From Lithospermum erythrorhizon (Eukaryota; Streptophyta; Magnoliopsida; Boraginales; Boraginaceae): 64,000 bases of DNA. The DNA is taken from the NCBI GenBank assembly GCA_019722365.1, contig JADFUC010001803.1:16269-80268 (forward strand). The letters run 5' to 3'. Shown here in pieces: positions 48,054 to 59,977 of this stretch (within the stretch, counting starts at the first letter, position 1; the number at the start of each line of letters is the position of its first letter). A program made the position numbers and the translations under genes. A model generated the notes under the pieces. It was not told the origin of the DNA and ran no database searches. It saw only the letters and a list, made by a program, of their open reading frames with translations.

Positions 48054-48521
48054 TTTTTTAATTTGTTATTGAATGATCCTACTTTTGAAAGAAAATTATT
48101 ATTGATGTGAAAATCCAATGAGTCAAGTATCTTTGTTATATAGAGATGTTAACGTACAACTTGATTGTGTCCTTTAATGATAATGTGAAATTATGTCAAC
48201 ATAATTTGAGTAGAAGAGTAACACGGGTGGTCACTTCTGACTAATGTAGTCTTCTAGAAAGTGAAATGAAGACATTAATTGCAGTGTAAATAAATTTAGC
48301 GTAGGTGTTATTTGAGTAGAGCTCTTTACCGATGTATATCGATACCTGACACATAAATAAAATATTATCAAATATTCTACATCATTTTTAATATATATGT
48401 TCCATAAAAATAATAAATCATTTATACTCAATTTTTTATCGTTATATATGTAATATGAATCATGTGAGAATTTACTACATGCGAAGGAATATGAGATCAA
48501 GTCGTTCTCAAGAGTCGCTTA
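48054..48521 (-). other. Upstream region of the DUF506 gene
   Basis: AT-rich, no gene. It ends at the left LTR of a copia element about 470 bp from the DUF506 start codon. Confidence 0.4.
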
Positions 48522-48696
48522 ATGAAGCATTTAAGGTCAGACGCTATGAACTGCTGTTTTTCAATCTTAATTTAGTTGTATTAATTGATTTGTGGTTCTA
48601 GTCAACACTATTAAATTTTAGTTGGACTTTTATTCTATTCAATTCCATCTAATCGTATAAAGGCCTGAACTGCAGTCAAATTTAAATGAAAAATGG

Positions 48697-48734
<38 letters not shown>

Positions 48735-48836
48735 TCATCATTGACCAAAGTGTTGACTTCTCCATTAGAACTTCTTCAAAGCTTTCTTCTTCAATTTTAA
48801 TGGCGATTTCAAATTAGTTCATTGACTTACTCCTTT
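48522..48836 (+). repeat. Left LTR of the plus-strand copia element
   Basis: About 315 bp. It has a TATA box (tataaagg, 48656-48663) and a long (TC)n run at 48699-48731 in the likely leader, then the block shared with the right LTR ending near tcctttA before the primer site. Confidence 0.75.
48699..48731 (+). repeat. (TC)n microsatellite inside the LTR leader
   Basis: An uninterrupted run of about 16 TC units, against only about 8 in the right LTR (53822-53837), showing length change since insertion. Confidence 0.9.
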
Positions 48837-48837
48837 A

Positions 48838-48850
48838 TGGTTTCGAGTGC
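48838..48850 (+). promoter_or_regulatory. Degenerate primer-binding site
   Basis: tggtttcgagtgc, resembling TGGTATCAGAGC, placed directly after the left LTR. It sets the LTR end. Confidence 0.5.
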
Positions 48851-48880
48851 CCAGTTAGTATAATCTAGAAAACAAAATAA

Positions 48881-49760
48881 AATGGAAACCGAAAATCAAA
48901 ATCAAGCTGAAAATCAAAATCAAAACCTGAATCAAAATCTAGCTGAAAATCAAAATCAAGACCTGAATCAAAATCAAACTATAAATAATCAAAACCAGAT
49001 CAAATCAGATGATCCTCCATTTCTTCATAGCAGTGATCATTCCAGCTTCAAATGTTAGTCACTAATTTTCTAATGGGTAAAAGGAATTATACCTCTCGAG
49101 TGGCTAATGACGATCACACCGAATCGGTGGACAAACTAGTGTTTCGACAGTGCTATGAGTCGAACCCGCACTGCATTCACCTACAATAATGTGCTGAATG
49201 GAAAAAGGTTTAATCAAATTCAACCCTTGATACTTAATGCTTTATCTACCGAAATAAAGTAAGATTTCTACTTATGCCTCTAATGCTAAGCACACGGGAA
49301 GAATAGTGAACGGTTTAAAATGAGAATGGGCCAAAAGAAAAGAAGCAGAAGAGCTATATACTCAGCTAAGCAAGGGACTAAAACTATAGCAGGATACTAT
49401 AATCACATAAAAAGGCTTCTGGGATTTTGAATTAGACTTGAAACTAATAAAAGATATCACTGAAAGCGGTTATTAGCTTTATTAATGGATTAAACAGGAT
49501 TTTGAAGCCACTAGGAATCAAGTTTTGTTAATGGAACTAATTTCAGTATCAAGGCATATATGTTTAGTGATATTGAGAAACAGAGATCTATACAAAATGT
49601 CATGAATGAGCTTAAATAACTCAAGTATGCAAGTTAAACTAGTTTTGAAAATATGGCAAGAGTACTCATATTGATAAGTCATCGTTGGAAATGTGATTTC
49701 CTGGGAAGAAAGCGGCATGCTAAAAGCGATGCATCGCGGGTCATGGAAATCGATTATATT
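48881..49760 (+). pseudogene. Degenerate copia Gag with Asn/Gln repeats
   Basis: The start at 48881 reads METENQNQAENQNQ, with repeated NQNQ units, then KSDDPPFLHSSDHSSF, equivalent to the DDPLxLHxSDHP block of this Gag type. Later fragments are QGTKTIAGYYNHIKRL (49359-49407), QVLLMELISVS (49518-49550) and FSDIEKQRSIQNV (49562-49602). A zinc-knuckle remnant (GRKRHAKSDAS, then HGN at 49744) comes just before the inserted LTR-like segment. Several stops and shifts. Confidence 0.75.
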
Positions 49761-50140
49761 AATTTCTTTAAATTATGCCCATTGCAACAATCGCTAGAAT
49801 AATTCATTTACTAGTTTTAGCGCTATCAGATTACTCAAATTAAGTGTTCAATAATAGTAATTGTAAATTACTAAATAAGAACTCATGATAATATCAGGGG
49901 TTATGCCAGATTGCAAGATCACATGCATAATCGTTATTATAATAATAATGGTCAATTATAGTCCAGAAGGTCACACACATACAATGACGTTGAGTTGTAT
50001 TTCATGTATGGAATTAAATCTGATTACAGATCAGAGTCGATTGAACACCTGAGATATCACTGAGGATTTTACACTCACTATATAAAGCATCTATATCGAT
50101 CTAAACCGAATGAATTAACTCAAGTGTTTAATTAATGGCT
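49744..50140 (+). repeat. LTR-family copy 3, inverted, nested in copia gag
   Basis: The reverse complement of 39770-40390 aligns here: gaaatcgat, tttagcgct, aagtgttcaa, agtaattgtaaattact, catgataatatcaggggtta, ataataatggtcaatta and gtatttcatgtatggaatta. It therefore reads as an LTR in plus orientation. No second LTR or interior follows before copia coding resumes, so it looks like a solo LTR. Confidence 0.65.
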
Positions 50141-50959
50141 TTAACTAATATTGCTCAGAGTTAGTAACTTGTTAAGTTACTTGTCTGCTAGTATTAAGTT
50201 ACTTAACGGGTTAGCTTACACGCCTCTCCTAGACGCGCAAAATCGCTACCCATTAGTTTCATCGTTGTCCAATTGTTCACAATATTCTAGCAACCAATCG
50301 CGAGATTCAACCGCTTCGTGTGGGATTAACCTGGTACTAACTGCAATTTTGACAGAGTTCAACGGAGGCCTATGAGAGAAAAGTTGGTGACATCCGCTAT
50401 AATAAAGCGATCGAATTCATACGTATATATGTATTTTATCAGAATTGATTATATGCATTTGAAATCCATTCTCGATGCTTTTGTTTATGTTTTTACAAAA
50501 AGCTTGCATAGGATTTTCCAAAAGAGGTATCATGAGCGGTGGTCTTGCCTAAAAAGATGGATTTGCTAAGTCTAAGCCTAGCTATGGCTGCAATGTCATG
50601 ATTCATAATGATCGTTGGTCGACACCTTTTATAATTTAGTACGCTACTGTAGTACTTGATTGTAAATAAAGGAGTCTCTACTCATATGTGTGGTAATCTA
50701 GCTCTATTCACTTCACACGGTATTCTAAATGCACATGTGCCTATTCAATTGCCTGATGCATATTAAGTACGTAAATATCAGGAACTGTCAAGATCACCTC
50801 TACATTGCTTTCTTAGATCGCTATATGGCCGCTTCTTCAATTTTAATCGCTTTTTGTCAAATTGCACAACTCTCTAGTATGCGCTTTAAGTTTTTTCAAC
50901 ATTTTTGCTTGTTACAGGACTTTTAACACAAGTAAAATCTCGGTGAAAGACAGATAAGA

Positions 50960-53610
50960 TTCCTATGTTTTGATGCCATCTTTCGAGACCCGACTATATA
51001 ACATATTCTATCAACGCTACATCGTTTGTTTACCTAATATCTCTATTAATACTATCATTGATACAACAATTTGGCATCAAAGGTTAGGGCATACTAGCTA
51101 TGATGTTTTCAAGTATTTTGATATACCTAAATCAATGAAATGCAGTTACCGATTCTTATCGGTTTCATATGTCCCTTAGTTGCTAAATAGCCATTCCCTA
51201 ATAGTTTCGGTCTAGAACTAATAGTCCATTTCAGCTAATTCATGTAGTTTTATGGGGGCCTTATCAAATTTCTACCAAAACAGGAGCAAAGTACTTTTAA
51301 CCATTAAAGATACGAAAGGTGACAACATGACTTTTACACATTTTTAAACATTGTGTTTTCAATTTGTCAAAGATTTTTTTACTATGATTGAAACTCAATT
51401 TGAAACAAAATCAAGATACTCGACGTATAATGGTTCTCAATTCATGAGTCAAAATTTGCATTTGATGAAAATCTATGTCACAGCTCAACAAAATGGCATA
51501 TGATCTCTTGCAAATGACAAGAGCTCTCATGTTTCAATCTCATCTAATTAAAGAAGAGATGCATTAACTCAACTATCTGAAACAGATTACCGTCTCATGT
51601 ATTTTAGACTCAGTTCTTCATGATGCTAAACAAAGAAGCACCAGATATTTCATGTGTGTGTTTGCTGCTTAGTTTTTGCTAAATATTGTACCACAGTTTG
51701 TGAGCTTTTTTCTCCCTCGTTATCTTTTTAGCTATCGCCAAGTCAAAAGGCTTATAAACTGTTTGATGCCGTTAACTAAAAAGATTATTTCAAGAGATGT
51801 AGTTTTTTATGAGCATTTATTCCCTTACAAAATAGGTTTTGATTTTCTTAACTTGTAATACGCATTATTGTTAGTGGGAGACTCTTTTTCCTCGCTCTTA
51901 TTACTCTACGAATCTACTATTTTTTTCCATGCTATCATGCAATGCTATTTTACTCCTAATACTATCAATGCACCTGATCATGATCATATTGGTTTTGAGC
52001 CAGGTAATATAGTCATTCCTTCTAATACTACATCTTCTTCTACTAGTAATGATCATGATCAACACATGTCAAGACCTAGTCTCAAGCATTCTATCAGAAT
52101 AAAAGAAGAATCTGCTCATGACTTTATGTCAATCAAGGCCACATAAGCTTGTCATTCCTAGCTTCACCACATGATGTTTTACAACTCTTCTCGTGAGGTT
52201 CGTGAACCAAAGCATGTGCCAAAGATATCAGCACAGGCTGGGCTGCATCCAAAGCCTCGAGGAGAACAAAATACGGGAACCGGTTTCTTTGCCTGGGCGG
52301 AAAAACGACCACTGGGTTGTAAAGGGGTTTTAGGATCAAACGAAGCCCACCGTGAAGTGACAACATATTGGGGCTAGTTAAGAACTAAAGGCCATAACTG
52401 GGGACAAGTTAGTTGCCTATTATCGTAGTTTCTCACCGCTAAAATACTTGGAGATTACTTCTAGCTCCTGGGCTTGCAAAGAAAATGGTGGAGTTTACAT
52501 CAACTTGATGTAAACAATGCTTTCTTACATGGTTTTGAGAGAACATACATGAACGCGATGGGCGTTATACTAAAGCTCAACCAACTATAAAGGTACCTCA
52601 GATGGCTGAAGCAAGCCTCTAGGCAATGCAATCACACAATGATGTTTGTCTCTTCATATTATCTACTATACGATTTTCTAGTACTAATCAGGTATGTAGA
52701 TGAAATAGTGTCATGGAGATTCAGAGCAGAAATCTGGGGTTAAGAATTTGACGATCTAAATACTTTCTAGCATTGTTGGGGTCAGTCCTCACATGGTTTA
52801 TTCATTAGTCGAGAAATATCCTATTTAAAGATCTGACCATTGTATAAACATGGTTAAGACCACTCCAACATGACTAAAGGATGTATTTATCCCGATTCAC
52901 CCATGCTAATGGACCAGTGTGTGTTTAGAGATTGGTTGGGAGGCTTTTATAACTGGATTTTACTAAACCTGCCCCACCCGACCTATCTGGGCATCACCTG
53001 AATAATTTCGTAGTTTTACCGAATATCATATATAACAACAACTATACACATAGTTAAATACTTAAAAGGCACGCCGCATAATGGTCTCGGTTTCCTAGTG
53101 TTGCTACTTTAAAGTTGCTTATAGCCGATGTTGACAAGTGCTGCCCCTATTACTAGGGAGGTCACTACAAGGCTGTGGTGTTTCTTACCTATTTCTAATC
53201 AACAGAATGAATATCTATATCCAGTCATCACCGAACTCACAGATGACTGAAGGACTAAGCTACATGTTTGCTGATTTAAAAATGCCTATCAAACTCTTCA
53301 TTCAAAGTTAATGCGGACAATAATGCAACTATAAATATGGTTGAGAATTTAGCTCCTTGGCAGTAACAAAACATATAGAAATTGATCACACCTCATAAAG
53401 GATCATTACAAGGCAAGTTTCATTTCATTGAGGTATATACCTTCAAAAGCTCAAGCTGCTGACATTTTCACCAAGATTGTCCCATCCACAGTTCTTGTTG
53501 ATATGCTTTTCAAGATGAACTTTTTACCTGTAGTTTCATCTCATGTAAGTGGCTGGGCGAATACAGATCAAAAGCCAAGCCCCAAGAGTCGGTTAATGTT
53601 ATTTAAGTGA
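50960..53610 (+). pseudogene. Degenerate copia integrase, reverse transcriptase and RNase H
   Basis: 50970-51179 has TIWHQRLGHTSYDVFKYF, the zinc-binding part of integrase. 51676-51858 has KKIISRDVVFYEHLFPYK, the integrase C-terminal GKEYR-type end. 52060-52130 has RPSLKHSIRIKEES, a linker segment. 52171-52330 has EPKHV and KRPLGCKGV, the start of reverse transcriptase. 53428-53560 has RYIPSKAQAADIFTK and KMNFLPVV, the RNase H end. Order and spacing fit copia, and all domains are broken by stops. Confidence 0.8.
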
Positions 53611-53949
53611 TGACGTTTGAATGGTTTTATGCTGAGCTGTTTGCTTTTCAATTCAATTAATGATTGCTTAGTGGCTAATTGATTTAGTGTGTGGAAACAT
53701 GATGAAATTACTAGCTTGGGCTTGGACTTTTATTCTTTATTCAATTGGTCCAACTTTGTATAAAAAGGTCCGAAGTGGCCACATCATAATGTAACCGAAA
53801 ATAACAGAAATGAAAATAAATTCTCTCTCTCTCTCTTTCTTCTTCATCGTTGACCAAAGTGTTGACTTCTCCATTAGAGCTTTAGCTTTCTTTCTTCAAT
53901 TTTAATGGCGATTTCAGATTAGTTCATCAATCTTCATCTTCTTTTAACA
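53596..53949 (+). repeat. Right LTR of the plus-strand copia element
   Basis: It carries its own TATA box (tataaaaagg, 53759-53768), a shorter CT run (53822-53837), and ends ttttaaca at about 53949. Its 5' half is more diverged from the left LTR than its 3' half. Confidence 0.75.
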
Positions 53950-56152
53950 TGTGATCTCATGTTATATTCAATCTTAAAAAAAATAACATACAAAATATAT
54001 GGTGGTTTTGTCATTTTATCACAATTTCAATCATAATAATTATCTTCAAAATAAAAAATATATGGTGTATAAAGGATAATTTTGTTTTTATCAAATTTTC
54101 GACTACGTATATAAAATTTAACAATTGTACATAGTAACAACATCCTATTAGGAAATATATAAGGCTTTAAAATCTAGAATCAAGACTTGTTACCTTTTTC
54201 TATTTGTTTTCATACTTCAAAATGTCCTCTTGAAGATGTAAGTATTACGATCGGTATACTTCGTCAAAATGACTTAAGCATAATGTTCATATAAAATTTT
54301 TCAATTTATAATCCTTAATCAGTGGCGGAATCAAAATTGAGGGGACAAAAGCATTAAATCTATTTAAAAGGATTTTTTTCCTTATTGGGGGAGGGTCAAT
54401 TAGTATATTTTGTCTAAAATTACTTATATTTGAAGATAAACTCTAAAATTTTCAAAATTAAATGAAAGTCATTAACTCCTTATCTCTTTTAAGCTCCACT
54501 CGGTATCCTTAACCACATCTAAATAGAATGTAAGTATCAATAATATATAAATTAAAATTCGAGTACCTAAAATAACAATATCAAAAATACAAAAATGAAA
54601 TTAACATTTAAATCAAAACTTGATGACCTAAGATTTGATTAAAAGAAAAATCATTAAAAAGAAACATTTCATATTTGCATAAACAAAAGAAGATTGTCCA
54701 TTATTTTGTCAGTGAAGCCCACTTTCTATATCAAAATAAATTCGAGAAAAAAGACAAAATTAAAATTAAGTTTACATTAAATATTCTTCAATTAACAGGT
54801 ACGATTTCTCTATTTTTCCTCTAATTTTCCTTTGTAAATACATATAAAAATCATATTTTTTTCATTTAATTTGAGAAAGTTTGTTTATTTAATTATGGGT
54901 TTTTATTTTATTTTTAGCTTGGTATTTAAAATTTTAGCAGATCTTTGTTGAATTATTTTATTGTAATTTAAAAGATTGTCCACATTACGAAATTTGGTTT
55001 TATATATATAAATAAATAAATGATTAATTAATTTTAATGGTGATCTTTTGTTAATTTTGGGTTTTGTCTATTGGATTCAAAGACGTTGAGAATAAACTTT
55101 GGAAATTGTTAATAATTTTTATAAAAAAAATTCAACATTTGTCATTATAAGAACTCGAACGAGGACTTTTTTATTAGTACTCACTAATGTCTCGTGACCA
55201 CTGCACTAATACTAGTGGTTTATTGATAATATTCTTAATATTGGCTAATTTTTAATTTATGTTCAAATTTCTTAATAATTTTAGTCATAAGAATGAGATA
55301 TGTGATAAGATTGATAGCATTGAGCCTTAGATGTTATATATTGAGGTTCAATTGATGACAGTTTTGCTAATTAATGTGGAGTTTAATATTATTGATGGTT
55401 TATCAATATCCACGATTGTATAAGATTAAGAGAGAGTCCGATTTAGGAGTTTAAACAATTTTTTAAAGTATCGTACTTAAAAGCATACATACATTATTTT
55501 CCCTCCCTTTTTTGTAGTTTAAACAATTTTTTTGAAAATAAAACCGCTTATTTCTTCAAAACCACCTGATCCAATGACTATGAATAACTTAGGCACGATG
55601 CTTAAGTATTCCTTAAGCTCCTAACCCCTGATGATGCTCAGATAGTGTACTCGTGTTCGGATAGTGTGCCTGCATCTGTAAAATTGTAACTCTATATGGT
55701 ACTTCGTTTCAGCAATTAGGTCATTTAAGCAATAATATGAAAAGATTGGTTTTGCTTAAATCTTTTTATATGGTGTATATGGATAAACCTAAGTTATAGA
55801 TTCTTGTGGAAGATGTCAGTTGCGCACTTGTTGACCATTATACTCGCAAAAGATTTAAGCCCTTGTTTCTGCCTAAGATTTTGCTTATTCGCTTCGCCTG
55901 GGTATGAAATAAGGGATTTCACATATACTGCACCCTTTATACCGTTATTACTTGTGAACTGCTGATGCACTATGGTCTTGCGTGTTTCTAAACAATTTCT
56001 GCTTCTCAATGGTTCATTATATAAAATAAGAGCGACTTTTGGTCCGCATCTTTCTGGGAGATGTCTAGGAGATGTGAAGATGAATTCCCATCACATTGTT
56101 TATTGCCTTTATTTTGCTGACGATAATTGAACTGTTTTCATGATTTTTGCAG
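53950..56152 (+). other. AT-rich region upstream of the ceramidase gene
   Basis: No gene. It contains a SINE-like segment at 55145-55210 and otherwise AT-rich DNA. From about 55780 the base composition rises. The region up to 56152 probably includes a leader exon and leader intron of the ceramidase gene, because a good acceptor (tgatttttgcag) ends at 56152. Confidence 0.4.
55145..55210 (-). repeat. tRNA-derived SINE remnant
   Basis: On the minus strand, A box tagtgcagtgg (complement of 55198-55208) and B box gttcgagttc (complement of 55151-55160) lie 37 nt apart, matching a tRNA-type RNA polymerase III promoter. The 3' body and poly-A end are not clear. Confidence 0.5.
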
Positions 56153-56206
56153 TCTTATGAAACATTAGTGGAGTTCCAGAACAGCGCATATACATAATTA
56201 TATTGA

Positions 56207-57685
56207 ATGGAGATGCCAGATGGAATATCTAGCTTCTGGGGCCCTGTCACATCCTCAACTGAATGTTGTGAGAAGAATTATGTCCACTCTGCTTATGTTG
56301 CCGAGCTTTACAATACTGTTTCAAATGTTCCGTGCATTCTGTTGGCACTCTTTGGGCTGATTAATTGTCTGTGGCAGCGAATTGAAAAGAGATTTAGTGT
56401 TCTTTTCATTTCAAACATGATTCTTGCCATCGGGAGCATGCTATACCATGCCACTTTGCAACATGTGTGTGATAGCATTTCCCGTCCAGTTCATGAGACA
56501 ACCAAGTATTCCAACTTATTTTAGTATTCAGTTTCGAACTTTTATCCTTCGAATATTTTGTCACACTTTTTCATCTTCAGTAGAGACCTTCTCTAAAAGG
56601 TTTAGTTGCAAAACAGGGGAACAGTAGATTTTTTCCTTTTGATAGAATTAATTTACATCCCAGTGGTAATCGAAAAGAAATCTATTGTTAGAACCAAAAA
56701 TGATTAGCAATGTCTAAATTATTTTGGAAACATTTGAATAAACAGGTTACCTGTGTGTGTCCTTTGTCTGCCATGTCTATACTTAGCATTGTTATTGTGT
56801 TGTTACAAGTGCAGAGTCTAAGTTAAACTTTTTGTTACAACCTATATATATATATATATATAGCAAAATGTAAAGCTCCTAACATTCATACACTGAGAAT
56901 TTGCAAAGGAATGCCTGCCCTAAGCAAATCTCTATGTTCAAATGTTAGAGGCTTTGTCCCTAAGATAAGGTCACCTTTCTAGCTAAAAGACGGGGACAAA
57001 GTTCTAATGATGATTTATCAAGCGTGTTCAGCTTCTTGAACTTTATTTTCCATCAACCTCAGGATTAATTTTAGTGAATAAAACTTGGTTTGACATATAG
57101 CAAGTCTACGCCTGCATTTATTGTTCTACAACTGTATACTAGAGTCTCAATAATTCTGTTGATTTTTGTAGGTTTCAGCAAAGTGATGAAACACCACTTG
57201 TGTGGGAAATGCTTCTGTATATTTATATCCTCTACTCTCCGGACTGGCACTACCGCAGTACAATTCCCACCTTCATCTTCCTGTATGGGGCTGTTTTTGG
57301 TATTTTCCATTTTCTGCTTCAGCTTGGCATTGGCTTCAAGGCGCATTTTGTGATCCTCTGTCTCCTGTGTGTTCCACGGATGTACAAGTATTACATATAC
57401 TCAGACGATGTCAAAGCTAAGTGGCTGGCTAAGTTATATACTGTAACTCTGATTGTTGGTAGTTTGTGTTGGCTATGCGATCGCCTTTTTTGCAAAGCTA
57501 TATCTGACTGGCCTATCAATCCCCAAGGACATGCACTATGGCATCTTCTTATGGGTTTCAATTCTTATTTCGCCAACACATTTTTGATGTTCTGTCGTGC
57601 ACAACAGCGAGGATGGACCCCAAAGATTGTGTACTTTATGAGGTTTCTTCCATATGTAAGGATTGAGAAGCCTAAATCCCGGTAA
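56207..57685 (+). CDS. ACER: Alkaline ceramidase (ACER family), complete
   Basis: Membrane enzyme that splits ceramide into sphingoid base and fatty acid in the endoplasmic reticulum or Golgi. Two exons, 56207-56466 and 57172-57685, join with a split Val codon (GT/G) to give LQHVFQQSDETPLVW; 257 residues against 255 in Arabidopsis. The family start SSFWGPVTSSTECCEKNYV is present. The catalytic set keeps the numbering of human ACER3: Ser77 and His81 in GSMLYHATLQH, Asp92 in SDETP, and His207 and His211 in PQGHALWH, which form the zinc site. Several hydrophobic segments fit seven membrane spans (for example VPCILLALFGLINCLW). It ends PYVRIEKPKSR. The donor after CATGT is part of a gtgtgtg run, so neighbouring donors are possible, but only this one keeps the frame. 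A leader exon from 56153 is likely, after an acceptor at 56152. Confidence 0.94.
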
Positions 57686-59370
57686 TGTGAGTGTTGGCTG
57701 TAAAGTACAAGGGAAACAGGTAACTTGGATTTGCATTACTAACAGGAAATCAAAGAAGGAAGTTTCGAGTGCTGAATGGGAACATTCAATGTTACCCAAT
57801 TTTTTGATGACATTAGTGAATGACTAATTATGTATAACTGGTTGTTTGTTGAAATTTTTGGAAGTCTAGCAATGTGTACTATATTGTACTTCATGAACTG
57901 TTTAGGTAGAAGGTCTTTTGAAAATTGTCTCTTTGAAAGTATTCAATTTCTAATTTTTTCCATTGCTTAGTTGTTTAAGTTATTCCATGACATTGCTAAT
58001 TTGTAATTTTCACTTGCCTTTCTATTGAAGGCTCATGTAATAGCGAAAATGGTGGTCTAGGAAAGAGGGTGTTTGGAAGAATCTTTTTTCAGTAGCTTAT
58101 TATTATCTGTTGAAGAAAAAACTGGAACAATAAGAGGTTGCATATGATCCAATCCCTCTTACTCATCTTAGGTGTGAGTCTCTCAGGGTAATTAGGGCAT
58201 GTTGATATCAAACGATATGAGAGCTTCGGACAGTTTCCCTTTTTCTGCCCCTCTTCCTGAAGAGGGAGATAGCGGGAGGGTGCCTCGAGGGGAACCGGAA
58301 AGATGAAGGTGAAATAGATTGGGAGATTTGGATAATATACTTGCAACAAACAAAAAAGTATCTTTGTTTTTATCATTCTTGACATCTCTGAGGAATTAAA
58401 TACCAAAATGAACAAACACTCTAATTTATCTTAACATGATTTACAATTAGCTAAGCCGCCTTGATACTTATTCTTCAGTATAGTTAAATGTATAATGACA
58501 AGAAACAAGGACTAATCTTTTTAATTGATCTTCTTTAATGCACAGTACATAGTAATGTGTGTGTGTATCTATAGGCAGTTAATTGATCCTCAAGTTGGGC
58601 AAACTAAACTTGATCATTTCAAGTTTGTTTCAGTTACCTTTGTTGGTCAAAACATATATCGTCGGTTTCACATTGTGATAGTGAGGTGACATTGGCATGA
58701 GCATATAACATGGTGTACAATGATAAATATTAGTTTACGGACACAATTATGTGAAGCAATTGATTCGTGATAGAGTTTAATATTTGTGAATTTTATGCGG
58801 ATATATGATAATCTTGCTAATCGCGCTGACAAAAAAAGCCTTCCTAGGGATCTAGTGGTTAAGACAACAAGAGGGATGAGTTTGAAGCTTCATTATGAAG
58901 AATCACAGCGATGGAAAGAACCTCGACTTATGACATGAGAACCATCAAGTCTTTAAATTTAGTGAGATCCAATACATTTTTTTTATGGCAAGCACACTAC
59001 TGTTGGTGTTTTTAAGCTTTATAATCGAGTTCTAAAGCTTGCGGATACGAATCCCAGGCACTACAGTTGTACAAAAACAATAAACAAAATTGGATCTGAA
59101 GTGTGTACTTTTGATGGAAGCTATATATGATGAGGTTGACGGAATTGAATTGCTGATACCCAAGCAGTATCTCTAAGATCGTCCATACCGGCAATTTTTC
59201 TAGAACTACTTGGTCACGTCTCTTAGAGCTGACTTTAAAGTACAAACTAGGAAATAAAAGATGGAAGAGAATTCGGCCGAATTGAGAGAGGAGGGAGAAA
59301 AAGATTTTATTTCTTGCAAATAAAATGTGAGCATTAACCTTTTTCAAATCAAATTAGTCTCCTTATATGA
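57686..59370 (+). other. 3' flank of ceramidase and intergenic DNA
   Basis: The 3' untranslated region probably runs to about 58050. 58200-58320 has a purine/pyrimidine-biased patch (cctcttcctgaagagggag, an imperfect palindrome). A SINE-like promoter pair lies at 58850-58890. No gene seen. Confidence 0.4.
58850..58890 (+). repeat. Possible SINE fragment
   Basis: A-box-like atctagtggttaaga (58850-58864) and B-box-like gagtttgaagctt (58878-58890). The spacing is short (13 nt) and the B box lacks the core CG, so this is weak. Confidence 0.25.
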
Positions 59371-59763
59371 ATGATGTTTGAGGGAGAGTTAGAGGAAAAT
59401 AACTTCATCAAATCTTATCATACATACAAAATAGAATGTTACAGAATTGGGCCATCCTCATCCATCACATACACCTCGCGTCCGTCCCTTATGTCCCGGA
59501 ATTAAGTTTTTAGATCCCGGCGTTTCGCCGTGTTCGGCTTTATACTAGGAAGTTTAATAATACTATTTATTATATAGTTAGGTTTTCTTGTTTGTGTATG
59601 ACACTTGGGGCCAATTAATGAGTAATATATTAAATATTTTAACCGAATATTATATTTAATATATAGATTACAAAGCGGACTCTAGTAAGCAATCGTAACC
59701 CTAGCCATCGTCGTTAAATCCTAAGAAATACTAATTATCTAACAATAATTAATATATATTGAA

Positions 59764-59765
<2 letters not shown>

Positions 59766-59850
<85 letters not shown>

Positions 59851-59851
59851 A
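59766..59851 (+). repeat. Compound (TA)n-(TG)n microsatellite
   Basis: About 31 TA units with one interruption (59811-59812), then about 11 TG units (59829-59850). It is long and likely polymorphic. Confidence 0.95.
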
Positions 59852-59965
59852 TTATTTGAATGAGTAAATCGGATTTAATGCAATCCTAAATTGTTCAAGG
59901 ACATTTTATGAGATCGATTTTCATAGTTCCAGCTCCCGACTTCCCACTTCAGGCGATTTATGATA

Positions 59966-59977
59966 TTGGTATCAGCG
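59966..59977 (+). promoter_or_regulatory. Primer-binding site for initiator tRNA-Met
   Basis: ttggtatcagcg is near-perfect to TGGTATCAGAGC with one 2-nt loss. It supports an LTR ending just before it. Confidence 0.6.

Larger units (their letters stand above)
48522..53949 (+). mobile_element. Decayed Ty1/copia LTR retrotransposon, plus strand, with nested LTR
   Basis: Left LTR about 48522-48836 and right LTR about 53596-53949. They share ttggacttttattct, tataaa..gg, a CT run, ttcttcatc, ttgaccaaagtgttgacttc, tccattagag/a and cttcaattttaatggcgattt. A primer-site-like tggtttcgagtgc starts at 48838. Interior plus-strand remains run in copia order: Gag, zinc knuckle, integrase, reverse transcriptase, RNase H. 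A foreign LTR-like segment (49744-50140) interrupts the end of gag. Ends are placed by alignment and no target-site duplication was found. Confidence 0.85.

Noticed and set aside
48899..48990. Regular NQNQ repeats as a possible CRISPR-like or satellite array
   Set aside because: They are in-frame codons of a copia Gag start and vary in length; this is a eukaryotic genome.
57071..57420. Other frames over the ceramidase second exon
   Set aside because: Shadows of the conserved exon in other frames.
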